A stretch of 64,000 nucleotides of DNA, taken from positions 1 through 64,000 of the forward strand of contig NZ_AP028679.1 of NCBI RefSeq assembly GCF_037076455.1, read 5' to 3'. Positions 21,569 through 29,281 of this stretch are shown in pieces. This stretch comes from Desulfoferula mesophila (GTDB taxonomy: Bacteria > Desulfobacterota > Desulfarculia > Desulfarculales > Desulfarculaceae). The number at the start of each line of letters is the position of its first letter. Position 1 is the stretch's first letter. The notes beneath the pieces were generated by a model, which saw only the letters and a list, made by a program, of their open reading frames with translations, did not search any database and was not told the DNA's origin. Made by a program: the position numbers and the translations under genes.

Positions 21569-22300
21569 ATGGCCAAAAAGAAGAAGAAAAAAGCCGCCTC
21601 CCCCGCCCCGGCCCCCAAAGAGCGGGCTTTCAACGCACCCTTCGCCGCCCTGGGCAAGGAGCTAAAAAAGACCGCCGTGCCGGAGGCGCCGCCGCCCGCG
21701 CCAGTGGTGCCATCCAAACCGGAGGACGCCCCCGAGGACGAGCAGGCCCTGTTCAATCAGGCCATGTCCCAGGTGGCGCGCCTGCCCGGCGAGCAGCGCC
21801 CCACGCCCAAGACCCCGCCCCCCAACCCGGCCAACCTGGGCCAGGCGGTGGACGAGGAGTTGGAGGTCATGGCCCACCTGGCCGAGCTGATCAGCGGCAG
21901 CGCCGATTTCGATTTGCGCATGAGCGACGAGTACGTCAGCGGCCAGGCCCGGGGGGTGGGGCCGGAGCTGATGGAGCGCCTGGCCCAGGGGGCCTTTCCC
22001 ATCCAGGACCACCTGGACCTGCACGGCCTGGGCCTCACCGACGCTCAGGGCGAGGTTGCCGACTTCGTGGACAGCGCGGTGGCCCGGGGCCTCAGGCACG
22101 TGCTGTTGGTGCACGGCCGGGGCAAGGGCTCCCCCGGCGGGGTGCCGGTGCTCAAGCAGGGCCTGGCCGCCTGGCTGGAGCACAAGCGCTTCGCCCGCAA
22201 GGTGCTGGCCTTTTGCACCGCCCGGCCCATCGACGGCGGGGCGGGGGCCATGTATTTGTTGTTGCGTAAGTGGTCGGGGCCCAAGGGTCACAAATGGTAG
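21569..22300 (+). CDS. Smr domain protein
   Basis: The 243-aa protein starts with a Lys-rich tract (MAKKKKKKAAS) and an Ala/Pro-rich spacer, and ends in a Smr domain (about residues 150-243) with LDLHGLGLTDAQGEVADFV, LLVHGRGKGSPGG and VLAFCTARPIDGGAGAMYLLLRK. Smr domains are nucleases or nicking domains, as in MutS2 and YdaL/SmrA. ATG 21569 is used because the upstream open frame has no coding character; an AGGGG lies 13 bases before it. A 121-bp palindrome begins 14 bases after its stop. Confidence 0.9.
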   Translation: MAKKKKKKAASPAPAPKERAFNAPFAALGKELKKTAVPEAPPPAPVVPSKPEDAPEDEQALFNQAMSQVARLPGEQRPTPKTPPPNPANLGQAVDEELEVMAHLAELISGSADFDLRMSDEYVSGQARGVGPELMERLAQGAFPIQDHLDLHGLGLTDAQGEVADFVDSAVARGLRHVLLVHGRGKGSPGGVPVLKQGLAAWLEHKRFARKVLAFCTARPIDGGAGAMYLLLRKWSGPKGHKW

Positions 22301-22314
22301 GGCGGCTGCGCTGG

Positions 22315-22435
22315 GCGGCTGCGCCAGACCCCGCATGGCTGCGTTGTCGGCGTCACTCGGTCCTCGGCGTAGGTAGACTACGCCTGCGTCCCTCGTTCGC
22401 CTGCCGCCTTGCCCTGCGGCGCCTGGCTGTGCCGC
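22315..22435 (+). repeat. 121-bp palindromic element, copy B
   Basis: It begins GCGGCTGCGCCAG and ends CTGGCTGTGCCGC. Central hairpin GCGTAG/CTACGC around GTAGA-like bases. Subtype I, like copy D (shared internal CGTCACTCGGTCCTCG). It starts 14 bases after the Smr gene stop. A fragment resembling its right end lies at about 22455-22486. Confidence 0.92.
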
Positions 22436-22498
22436 CGGGAAAGCAACTCGCCGCCGCCTGGCCTAGCACCACGTGGCTGTGCTGCAGGGAAACCTCTT

Positions 22499-22540
22499 GT
22501 CGTTGCGAGGAGCGCAGCGACGAAGCAATCTCTGTTCGCA
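22499..22540. repeat. Dispersed repeat R2 (GTTGCGAGGAGC...GAAGCAATCTC)
   Basis: This is one of several copies of a mobile-looking repeat whose core is TTGCGAGGAGCGCAGCGA. Other copies or pieces are in the 32-kb island, at 38582-38604 and at 51184-51228. Similar sequences are common in Desulfobacterota and other bacteria. Confidence 0.75.
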
Positions 22541-22580
22541 GAAGACGCCCCCGCCCCTACCCGGACCACTTAAAGCGATA

Positions 22581-22620
22581 GCGTAGGTTGGGTAGAGCGC
22601 AGCGAAACCCAACAATTCCC
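22581..22620 (-). repeat. Dispersed hairpin repeat R1 (GTTGGGT...ACCCAAC)
   Basis: GTAGGTTGGGTAGAGCGCAG followed by CGAAACCCAACAATT forms a GTTGGGT/ACCCAAC stem. Nine copies or close relatives occur in the window. The R1 motif is widespread in proteobacterial genomes. Confidence 0.8.
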
Positions 22621-22700
22621 TTTATTCATCGGCCATCCGCGACACCGCCGCGATAATCGCCCATGAACGAGGGCATCCGGGGGACGCCTCCGTCCCCGGT

Positions 22701-23081
22701 CTACTTGCTTTGGCGCTCGGCGCAGGTCTGCTGCCGCATGCCCACCACGACCACCTGGTTTCCCTTGGCGTCGTAGACCTCCACCCGGTCGCTGTACATC
22801 TTGGCCGAGCCGTCTTGGGGCAGGTCCACGATCTTCTGACTCAGGTAGCACACGCCGGGCTTCAGGTTCCAGTTGAACCACACCTGGGTGGGGTCGGCTT
22901 GGCCTCCCTGGTAGGTGCCGTTGGGCGCTACGGTGATGGCGCAGAAGGTGGGGTAGGCCGCGTCGATGACGCAGGCCTGGTAGGCGACGTGGTTATAGAT
23001 GGTGTAGGCGCCCGCCGGGGCGGCCAGGAAACAGCAGCCGACCACCAGCAACGCTGCGGCGAATAGTTTGAGGCGCTTCAT
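22701..23081 (-). CDS. Small secreted cysteine-containing protein
   Basis: The 126-aa protein has a clear signal peptide (MKRLKLFAAALLVVGCCFLAAPAGA) and a mature part of about 100 residues with four Cys, likely forming two disulfides, and a beta-strand-rich pattern. I recognise no family. It is monocistronic on the minus strand beside repeats. Repeat R1 begins 81 bases downstream of its stop. Confidence 0.65.
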   Translation of the reverse strand: MKRLKLFAAALLVVGCCFLAAPAGAYTIYNHVAYQACVIDAAYPTFCAITVAPNGTYQGGQADPTQVWFNWNLKPGVCYLSQKIVDLPQDGSAKMYSDRVEVYDAKGNQVVVVGMRQQTCAERQSK

Positions 23082-23125
23082 ATTATTCTCCCTGGTGCGG
23101 GGGGGGAGCCGGCGCGTACCGGCCG

Positions 23126-23518
23126 TTATTTGCGGCCGAATCTGCCCAGGGTGGCGGCCATGGCTCCACCCGTTTCGCGCTTCTCCAGGCCCAGGCGTTT
23201 TTTGAGCAGCGAGCGCTTGGGGTCCAGCAGCACCAGCTCGCTGCCGGGCGGCTCGTCGTCCCCGGCGATGAGCCGGGCGGGGTCCGAGGGCGTGGGCAGG
23301 TCGTCGCCGGCCACGATGCGCTGGCCCAGCTCGAAGGTTAGGGCCTCCACGGCGTTGGCCCGGCAGGCGTCCTTGTCTGCCCCCCAGGCCGTCAGGCGGG
23401 CCAGGTTGGGAAACACCGCCTCCCAGCCGCCCCCGGACATGGGCAGAAGCACCACGGGATAGGCGGGCAGGCTTTCCACCGCCCGCAGCCAGGCCAGCTT
23501 GTCGCGCTTGGGGGACAT
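23126..23518 (-). CDS. HicB-like antitoxin-family protein without HicA
   Basis: The 130-aa protein has the HicB core: YPVVLLPMSGGGWEAVFPNLARLTAWGADKDACRANAVEALTFEL, which fits the RNase-H-like HicB fold of antitoxins, with the usual pattern of a strand, an aromatic and then a long helix. No hicA toxin gene, which would be about 60 codons, is adjacent. It also has a 45-residue basic C-terminal tail (LLDPKRSLLKKRLGLEKRE) not usual for HicB. It is either an orphan or a regulator adapted to another role. Confidence 0.65.
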   Translation of the reverse strand: MSPKRDKLAWLRAVESLPAYPVVLLPMSGGGWEAVFPNLARLTAWGADKDACRANAVEALTFELGQRIVAGDDLPTPSDPARLIAGDDEPPGSELVLLDPKRSLLKKRLGLEKRETGGAMAATLGRFGRK

Positions 23519-23627
23519 GACTCCTCCCGGTCGGGGTGGGCGTTTCGCTGCTACATAGTGCTACAGCCGAGCGGCCAGGGCAAGGGGTTCGGTCTGGCGG
23601 TAGCGGGCTGCGATCGGGGATTAAAGG

Positions 23628-23669
23628 AATTGTTGGGCTTTGCTGCGCTCAACCCAACCTACACGATGG
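23628..23669 (+). repeat. Dispersed hairpin repeat R1
   Basis: TTGTTGGGCTTTGCTGCGCT followed by CAACCCAACCTACAC gives the GTTGGG/CCCAAC stem of R1 in the opposite orientation to the copy at 22581. Confidence 0.75.
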
Positions 23670-23699
23670 CAGGAGGCGATACGACGTGAGGTGCCCACA

Positions 23700-23890
23700 A
23701 GTATCGCCCAACCTCGGCGGGGAGGGTTTTCGCTGCGTCGCCGAAAAACGAAGCTGGAGCCCTGGGGCGACCGCGAATTGCCCTCGGCAGGAAAAGAGGT
23801 GGTCGAGTGCGTCGGCGAGTATCGCCCAAACAGGCGGGGAGGGTTTTCGCTGTGTCGCCGAAAAACGAAGCTGGAGCCCTGGGGCGACCG
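23700..23890. repeat. Pair of 73-74 bp direct repeats
   Basis: Copies at 23700-23773 and 23818-23890 differ at only a few positions and are separated by 44 bases. Shared core is CGCCGAAAAACGAAGCTGGA followed by GCCCTGGGGCGACCG. Reading frames through them on the minus strand repeat APGLQLRFSATQRKPSPP, but nothing suggests they are translated. The rest of 23519-23963 holds R1 and no gene. Confidence 0.85.
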
Positions 23891-23963
23891 AGGCGTATGT
23901 GGTCAATACGTCGAGGGAGACCCAGGGCGAAGCGAGTTTTGCAGGCAGCAGCGGGAAGCCGGG

Positions 23964-26291
23964 CTAATTGATTCTATTCCAGCGGGTGCCGGAGGGAGTA
24001 TCGACAAGCTGCACCCCCCGGGCGGCCAGCTCGTCGCGCAGCTTGTCGGCCAGGGCGAAGTCGCCCGCCGTCCGGGCCGCGTCGCGCCGCTTGACCATCT
24101 GCTCGATGTCCGCGTCGCCCGCCGGGGGCTCCAGGTTCATCACCCCCAACACCCGGTTGGCGCTAGCGACGAAGGCCAGCACCTGCTCCACCTGGGCCGC
24201 GTCCATGAGCCCCTGGTTCATCAGGCGGTTGACGCGGCGCACCATGGCGAAAAGCTGGCCCATGGCCTTGGCCACGTTGAGGTCGTGGTCCATGGCCTCC
24301 TGGATGCCGCTCTTGGCCTCGTAGAGAATCTGGTCCAGGTCCGGGGCGGTGGCGCCGGGGGTCATGAAGCGCAGGCGCTCCACGAAGTCGTCCAGGCGCT
24401 CCACCGTCTTGGCCGCCTGGTCCAGCTGCTCGCGCTCATAGGTCAGCGGCCGGCGGTAGTGCTGGCTGAGTAGCCAGAAGCGCACCGCGGCCGGCGAGTA
24501 GCCCAGCTCCAGCACCTCGCGCAGGGTCACGTCGTTGCCCGATACCCGGCTGGCCTTTTTGCCGTCCACCATCACCACCTCGGAGTGCAGCCACATGTTG
24601 GCCAGCGGCTTGCCCGTGAGGCTCTGGGCCACGGCGATCTCGTTTTCGCCGTGGGGAAAGATCAGGTCGGTGGAGGCCAGGTGCAGGTCGAAGGGCTGGC
24701 CCAGGTGCTCGGTGGACATGGTGGCGCATTCCACGTGCCAGCCGGGGCGCACGTTGCCCCAGGGGGTGGACCAGTAGATGCCCGCCTTTAGCTCGGCCAG
24801 GGAGGAGCGCTTGAACAGGGTGAAGTCGCGGGGGTTGTCCTTCTCGTAATAGTCGTAGTCGGTGTGCTTGTCGCTCTGGGTGGCCATGAGGTCCACGCCC
24901 GAGAGCTTGCCGTAGTCGGGGAAGCGGCTGATGTTGAAGTACACGCTGCGGAGCTTTTCGTAGGCCAGATCCTTGGCCAACAGCTCCCGGGCCGCGTCCA
25001 CCATCTGACTGACGTGTTCGCTGGCCTTGGGATAGTCCAGGGCGGGCAGGACGTTCAAGGCGTCCATGTCCTGGTGGAACGCCTGCTGCCAACGGGCGGT
25101 GAACTCCTTCCAGTCGGCCTCCTCGGCCAGGCACTGGTTCACGGTGCGGTCGTCCACGTCGGCGATGTTGATGATCAGCTTGACCTCGAAGCCCCTAAAC
25201 TCCAGATAGCGGCGCACCAGGTCGGCGAAGACCATGCGGCGGCACAGGCCCAGGTCCGGCGGGCCGTCCAGGGAGGGGCCGCAGGCGTAGATGCCCACCT
25301 GGCCGGGACGCACCGGGTTGAGATCTTGTTCCTGGCGGCTCAGGGTGTTGTAGAACCTGAGCGGCACGGGGACCTTTTCGCTGCTGAACAGCGAAGTGGA
25401 CAGATAGCGCTCCCCGCCGTCGGCCATGAGCGCCACCACCACCGAGCCCTCGGGCAGGGTGGCCGCCTGGTCCAGGGCCACCTTCATGGCCGCCCCGGCG
25501 CTCATGCCCACGAAGATGCCTTCCTCGCGGGCCAGGCGGCGGGCGATCTCGTAGGCGCCGTCGTCGTCCACGTTGACCAGCCGGTCCACCTCGCCGGGGC
25601 TGAAGATGCCCGGCGGGTAGGACTCCTTCATGTTCTTGAGGCCCTGAATCTTGTGCCCCTGGTAGGGCTCCACCGCCACCACCTTTACCTTGGGGTCCAG
25701 GCGGTGCAGGCGGCGGGTGAGGCCCATCACCGTGCCGCTGGTGCCCAGGGTGGCCACCACCATACTTACCTTGCCCTGTGTGGCCTGGTAGATCTCGTCG
25801 GCCGTGGAGTTTTCCCGGGCGTGGGCCATCCAGTTGTCTTCGTTGTTGTACTGGTCCACCAGGAAGTAGCGCTCCGGCTCCTCGCGGGCCAGGCGGTAGG
25901 CCTCCTCGATGGCCCCGTCGGTGGCCAGGTGGGCCGGGGTGAGCAGGATGTCGGCCCCGTAGGCCCGAAGGATCTTGCGCCGTTCCAGGGAGGCGGACTC
26001 GGCCATGGTGAACAGCATCTTGTAGCCCTTGACCGCGCAGGCCATGGCCAGGCCGATGCCGGTGTTGCCGCTGGTGGCCTCCAGGACGATCTTGTCCTTG
26101 GTCAGCTCGCCGCGCTTTTCCGCCTGCTCGATCATGTTGAGCGCCGGGCGGTCCTTCACCGAGCCGCCGGGGTTCATGAACTCCAGCTTGGCGTACACCG
26201 TGACGCCGGGGTTGGGATTCAGGCGGTTGATGCGCACCAGGGGGGTGTCGCCCACCAACTGTAGGATGTTGTCCACCACGCGCGCGCTCAT
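23964..26291 (-). CDS. Cysteine synthase fused to a degenerate cysteinyl-tRNA synthetase domain
   Basis: The 775-aa protein has two parts. Residues 1-310 are a PLP-dependent O-acetylserine sulfhydrylase/cysteine synthase with the PLP lysine in NPGGSVKDR (Lys46), TSGNTG (73-78), GTSGT (183-187) and the substrate loop. Residues 312-775 are colinear with CysRS from the YNTLSR start to the C-terminal GTRWNR. The zinc and cysteine-binding residues remain (Cys337, Cys522, His547, Glu551, Trp518), but HIGH reads DLGL (346-349) and KMSKS reads KASRV (579-583), so ATP activation looks lost. The start ATG 26291 has GGGGGAAC before it; an upstream ATG would add 15 non-conserved residues. It is followed by no partner gene. 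Confidence 0.88.
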   Translation of the reverse strand: MSARVVDNILQLVGDTPLVRINRLNPNPGVTVYAKLEFMNPGGSVKDRPALNMIEQAEKRGELTKDKIVLEATSGNTGIGLAMACAVKGYKMLFTMAESASLERRKILRAYGADILLTPAHLATDGAIEEAYRLAREEPERYFLVDQYNNEDNWMAHARENSTADEIYQATQGKVSMVVATLGTSGTVMGLTRRLHRLDPKVKVVAVEPYQGHKIQGLKNMKESYPPGIFSPGEVDRLVNVDDDGAYEIARRLAREEGIFVGMSAGAAMKVALDQAATLPEGSVVVALMADGGERYLSTSLFSSEKVPVPLRFYNTLSRQEQDLNPVRPGQVGIYACGPSLDGPPDLGLCRRMVFADLVRRYLEFRGFEVKLIINIADVDDRTVNQCLAEEADWKEFTARWQQAFHQDMDALNVLPALDYPKASEHVSQMVDAARELLAKDLAYEKLRSVYFNISRFPDYGKLSGVDLMATQSDKHTDYDYYEKDNPRDFTLFKRSSLAELKAGIYWSTPWGNVRPGWHVECATMSTEHLGQPFDLHLASTDLIFPHGENEIAVAQSLTGKPLANMWLHSEVVMVDGKKASRVSGNDVTLREVLELGYSPAAVRFWLLSQHYRRPLTYEREQLDQAAKTVERLDDFVERLRFMTPGATAPDLDQILYEAKSGIQEAMDHDLNVAKAMGQLFAMVRRVNRLMNQGLMDAAQVEQVLAFVASANRVLGVMNLEPPAGDADIEQMVKRRDAARTAGDFALADKLRDELAARGVQLVDTPSGTRWNRIN

Positions 26292-26370
26292 GCCGTTCCC
26301 CCGCGTCTGATTGCCAGTGGGCACAAGCATACTCAACCGGGGGGGCTTAGTAAAGCATTGGGGGGGCGTA

Positions 26371-26408
26371 ACAAAAGACAGGGCGCCCGGACCAAGCCGG
26401 ACGCCCTG
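26371..26408 (-). terminator. Terminator of the sigma factor gene
   Basis: CAGGGCG-CCGG (26379-26390) pairs with CCGGACGCCCTG (26397-26408); on the minus strand it ends in TCTTTTGTTA. Confidence 0.92.
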
Positions 26409-26453
26409 CTGCTTATCTAAATTCCGCCATCCCGGCGGCTGACGAAGCGCTTG

Positions 26454-27536
26454 CTAGACGTGGTCCTCCAGCACCGCCCGCCATTGAGGATGACGCAGAC
26501 GCTGCAGGGCCTTTTTCTCGATCTGGCGCACCCGCTCACGGGACAGGCCGAAGACCTGGCCCACCTGCTCCAGGGTGTGCTCGTCCTCGTCGCCCAGGCC
26601 GAAGCGCATCTGCAGGATGCGCTTTTCGCGCGCGTCCAGGGACTCCAACGCCTCGCCCAGGTGGATCATCATCTCGCCCTCGCCCACCTTCTCGAAGGGG
26701 CACTCGGCTTCCTTGTTCTCGATGAAGTCGCCCAGCTCGTCGCCGTCCTCGCCCACCGGGGTCTCCAGGCTGGTGGAATCCAGGGTCAGGTTGACGATCT
26801 CCTTGACCTTGCTCTCGTCGATGCCCACCTTCTCGGCCACTTCCTTGGGCAGGGGCTCGCGTCCCAGCTCCTTCAAGAGGCCGTAGTAGACCCGGAAGTA
26901 CTTAGAGCGCAGCTCCAAGAGGTGGATGGGGATGCGGATGGTGCGGGCCTGGTCGTAGATGGCCCGGCTTATGGTCTGGCGAATCCACCAAGAGGCGAAG
27001 GTGCTGAAACGGTAACCGGTCTTGTAGTCGTAGCGGTTCACCGCCTTCATCAGGCCGATGTTGCCTTCCTGGATCAGGTCGGCAAAGCTAAGGCCACGGA
27101 AGGTATACTTTTTGGCGATGGACACGGCCAGGCGCAGGTTGGCTTCCACCATCTCCTGCACCGCCACCTCCACCTGCAAACGGGCGCTGTCGATCTCCTC
27201 CAAGGTCTTGGAGAGCTTCTTGGAGGGCTTGCGCTTGGCGGCGGCCCGCTTGAGCAGCTCGAAGGTCTCGGCCATCACGTCTTCCACGGACAGGGGAGAC
27301 TTGTGGCTGTCGGCCAGCCAGGCCTCGATGCGCTCGCAGTTGTCGAGGGCATCCTTGTCGCCCTTGATGATGGACAGGGCTTTGCACAGGATCTCGTCGC
27401 GGCCGTCCTGGATGGTTTTGCCCAGCTCCAGCTCCCGCTCGGGGGTCAGCAGGTCGCGCCCCTCCACCTCTTTGAAATAGGTGACCGGGGTGTCCAGGCT
27501 GAAGTCCGGTCCTTTTATATTGCGGCTTTCGGCCAT
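26454..27536 (-). CDS. RNA polymerase sigma factor, sigma-70 group 2 (RpoS/RpoD-like)
   Basis: The 360-aa protein has region 1.2 (DTPVTYFKEVEGRDLLTPERE, residues 15-35), a roughly 80-residue insert, region 2 (LIQEGNIGLMKAVNRYD 154-170, YRFSTFASWWIRQTISRAI 175-193), region 3 and region 4 with the -35-binding helix (TLEQVGQVFGLSRERVRQIE 321-340). It lacks region 1.1 of a primary sigma factor, so it is best called a group 2 sigma. MAESRN (27536) is the start; GAGGTAATT lies before it, and the open frame extends upstream without signals. A strong terminator follows. It lies next to no anti-sigma factor. Confidence 0.93.
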   Translation of the reverse strand: MAESRNIKGPDFSLDTPVTYFKEVEGRDLLTPERELELGKTIQDGRDEILCKALSIIKGDKDALDNCERIEAWLADSHKSPLSVEDVMAETFELLKRAAAKRKPSKKLSKTLEEIDSARLQVEVAVQEMVEANLRLAVSIAKKYTFRGLSFADLIQEGNIGLMKAVNRYDYKTGYRFSTFASWWIRQTISRAIYDQARTIRIPIHLLELRSKYFRVYYGLLKELGREPLPKEVAEKVGIDESKVKEIVNLTLDSTSLETPVGEDGDELGDFIENKEAECPFEKVGEGEMMIHLGEALESLDAREKRILQMRFGLGDEDEHTLEQVGQVFGLSRERVRQIEKKALQRLRHPQWRAVLEDHV

Positions 27537-27711
27537 GATAATTACCTCATTCCTTACAGATACCCGCCAGGTCCAGCGCCAGGGGCTACCAGCGCGACGG
27601 GCCTTCAAGTCTGCTTTGGCTTGCCCGGCATAGACCTCTGGCCCATGACGCAGGCGTCTAAAGTTTAAACTAAGCACCGGAGAGCGGAAGTCAACTCCAC
27701 TTCCCGATTAA

Positions 27712-28788
27712 CTAATTCACCCCGCGGGCCGCGGCCAGTTTGGCCTGTAGTTCGCCGTGGTGGGCCGGCATCGGCCGGGCCTCGCGGCGCATCATGGTTA
27801 TGGCCTCGCTGGGGCATACCGTGGCGCATTGTCCACAGCCCAGGCAGAGTTCGGGCTCCACCGCCGCGCAATCGTCATCCACGCGGATAGCCGCCACTTG
27901 ACAAGTGTCGGCGCATTGTTCGCAGGCGGTGCAGAGCTCGGGGTCCACCTGGGCCAGGTAAGCCGCCTGGCTTACCGCGCCCAATTGGTTCATGCGGGTG
28001 ATGGTCTGCAAAAACATGCAGCAGCACCCGCAGCAATTGCACAAAAAGTTCACGTTTTCCGCTACGTTGTCCACTACGTGCACCAAGCCGGCCTTTTCGG
28101 CCCGCTCCAGCGCGTCCAGCATCCCGGCCTCGTCCATGGGCTGGGCCCAGCCCTGGTTCACCGCGAACTCGGCGAATGAGCCGAAGATCATGCACACGTC
28201 CAGGGGCGCGTCGCAGCCCTGGCCCAAGAGCTTGGCCTGGGAGCGGCAGTAGCAGTCGATCAAGGCCAGGTGCTCATGCTGGCGGATGAGATCCTCCGCC
28301 TTTTCGTAGGGCAGAATCTCCTGGCGGTTGGTGATGGCCTTGCCCACCGGGATCACCCGCGAGTAGGGCGTGGAGGCCTCGGCAAAGGCCTTGCCCACCC
28401 CGGTCTCGTAGTAGTCCTCGAAAAGCCGGGCCATCCTGACCTTGCCCTCGCCCGGGGCCATGGCCCAGAACTGGGCCTCGGCCATGCCCGGCGCCAGGGG
28501 CAGCAGGCTATAGTAGTCGCCGGCCTTGGTGGCGCGGTGATAGGCCAGCCCCCGGGAGGCCAAGGCCCCCAGCAGCGGGGCGATCTCCTCGGCCGGGCGC
28601 TCCAGGGTTTGGGCCAGCTTGCTCAACCGCACCGGACGGAAGGGCAGGGCCGCGGCCACCGCCGCCTCCGGCTCGCTGAACAGCTCGCGCAAGATGGCCA
28701 TAAGCTCGGGCCCTTGGGGCGCCCCCAAGGGGGAGCGGTCCAGGTGTTGGGCCAGGGCCTGATAGACGTCTTGGGCGGCGCCGGTCAT
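27712..28788 (-). CDS. 4Fe-4S ferredoxin-type protein with winged-helix N-terminus
   Basis: The 358-aa protein has a winged-helix-like N-terminus (VRLSKLAQTLERPAEEIAPLLGALASRGL, about residues 50-85), a middle part with single cysteines (IDCYCRS, CDAPLDVCMIFG, and CNCCGCCCMF near 265), and two C-terminal [4Fe-4S] motifs CTACEQCADTCQ and CLGCGQCATVCP. The pattern resembles uncharacterised regulators or electron carriers in anaerobes. The start ATG 28788 follows GGTGAA. It has about 175 bases before the sigma factor gene and is on the same strand. The substrate is unknown; electron transfer is inferred. Confidence 0.8.
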   Translation of the reverse strand: MTGAAQDVYQALAQHLDRSPLGAPQGPELMAILRELFSEPEAAVAAALPFRPVRLSKLAQTLERPAEEIAPLLGALASRGLAYHRATKAGDYYSLLPLAPGMAEAQFWAMAPGEGKVRMARLFEDYYETGVGKAFAEASTPYSRVIPVGKAITNRQEILPYEKAEDLIRQHEHLALIDCYCRSQAKLLGQGCDAPLDVCMIFGSFAEFAVNQGWAQPMDEAGMLDALERAEKAGLVHVVDNVAENVNFLCNCCGCCCMFLQTITRMNQLGAVSQAAYLAQVDPELCTACEQCADTCQVAAIRVDDDCAAVEPELCLGCGQCATVCPSEAITMMRREARPMPAHHGELQAKLAAARGVN

Positions 28789-29037
28789 GGTTTCACCAAG
28801 TAAAACAATAGGAAAACAATAAAAGGACACCCCCTCCCATGCTGGGAAGGGGCCTACCTTCACGTAAAAAGAAAGTGTGTAGTAAAGGCGGGGTGCTTGT
28901 CAAGAGAAATTTTAGGAAAAATTGGGTGACGCGGGGCTTCCCGTTTTCTCTAATGATCCAAGCAAGGCAACTATACTATAAAGCCAGGAATCGCGCCAGT
29001 AGGGGAGCTTTCTTGCTCCAGATTAGGATAAAAAGAT

Positions 29038-29066
29038 TTGACAATTTGTATACAAAGGGCTAATTA
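29038..29066 (+). promoter_or_regulatory. Sigma-70 promoter with palindromic operator
   Basis: TTGACA (29038-29043), a 17-base spacer and TAATTA (29061-29066). The spacer contains the perfect 12-bp palindrome TTTGTATACAAA (29045-29056), a likely operator. The region 28789-29281 is A/T-rich relative to the window and otherwise holds only a short CGAGG/CCTCG hairpin at about 29085 and a terminator. Confidence 0.65.
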
Positions 29067-29200
29067 AAATTAATCTATAAATTTTTGCGAGGCAACCTCG
29101 AAAAAATGACCGCCCGTCAATTCCAGCGCGCATATCGATTTTTCTATTTTAGCGGCTACATAGGTGCGCTCATGGGTTGACGTGGTTCAGAGCGAATCAC

Positions 29201-29238
29201 AAGGGCCGTGGGCAAGAAGCCTGCGGCCCTTTTCTTTT
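29201..29238 (+). terminator. Terminator between promoter and MBL gene
   Basis: AAGGGCCG (29201-29208) pairs with CGGCCCTT (29224-29231) followed by TTCTTTT. It lies about 130 bases after the promoter and 44 bases before the MBL start, so it acts as attenuator, small-RNA terminator or stop for upstream transcription. Confidence 0.85.
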
Positions 29239-29281
29239 GTCCTCTCGGCCAGAAAAGGCAACAGCGGAAGGTAGTCAGATT

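Noticed and set aside
23700-23890. Possible CRISPR array
   Set aside because: Only two repeats, each over 70 bases, and no cas genes in the window.
23649-23906. Minus-strand frame with repeated APGLQLRFSATQRKPSPP
   Set aside because: It is the translation of the direct-repeat pair, and there is no start signal or relative with a function.
28839-29063. A 74-residue frame in the A/T-rich gap upstream of the MBL gene
   Set aside because: Composition is odd, there is no family, and it runs into the promoter; the region is better read as regulatory.
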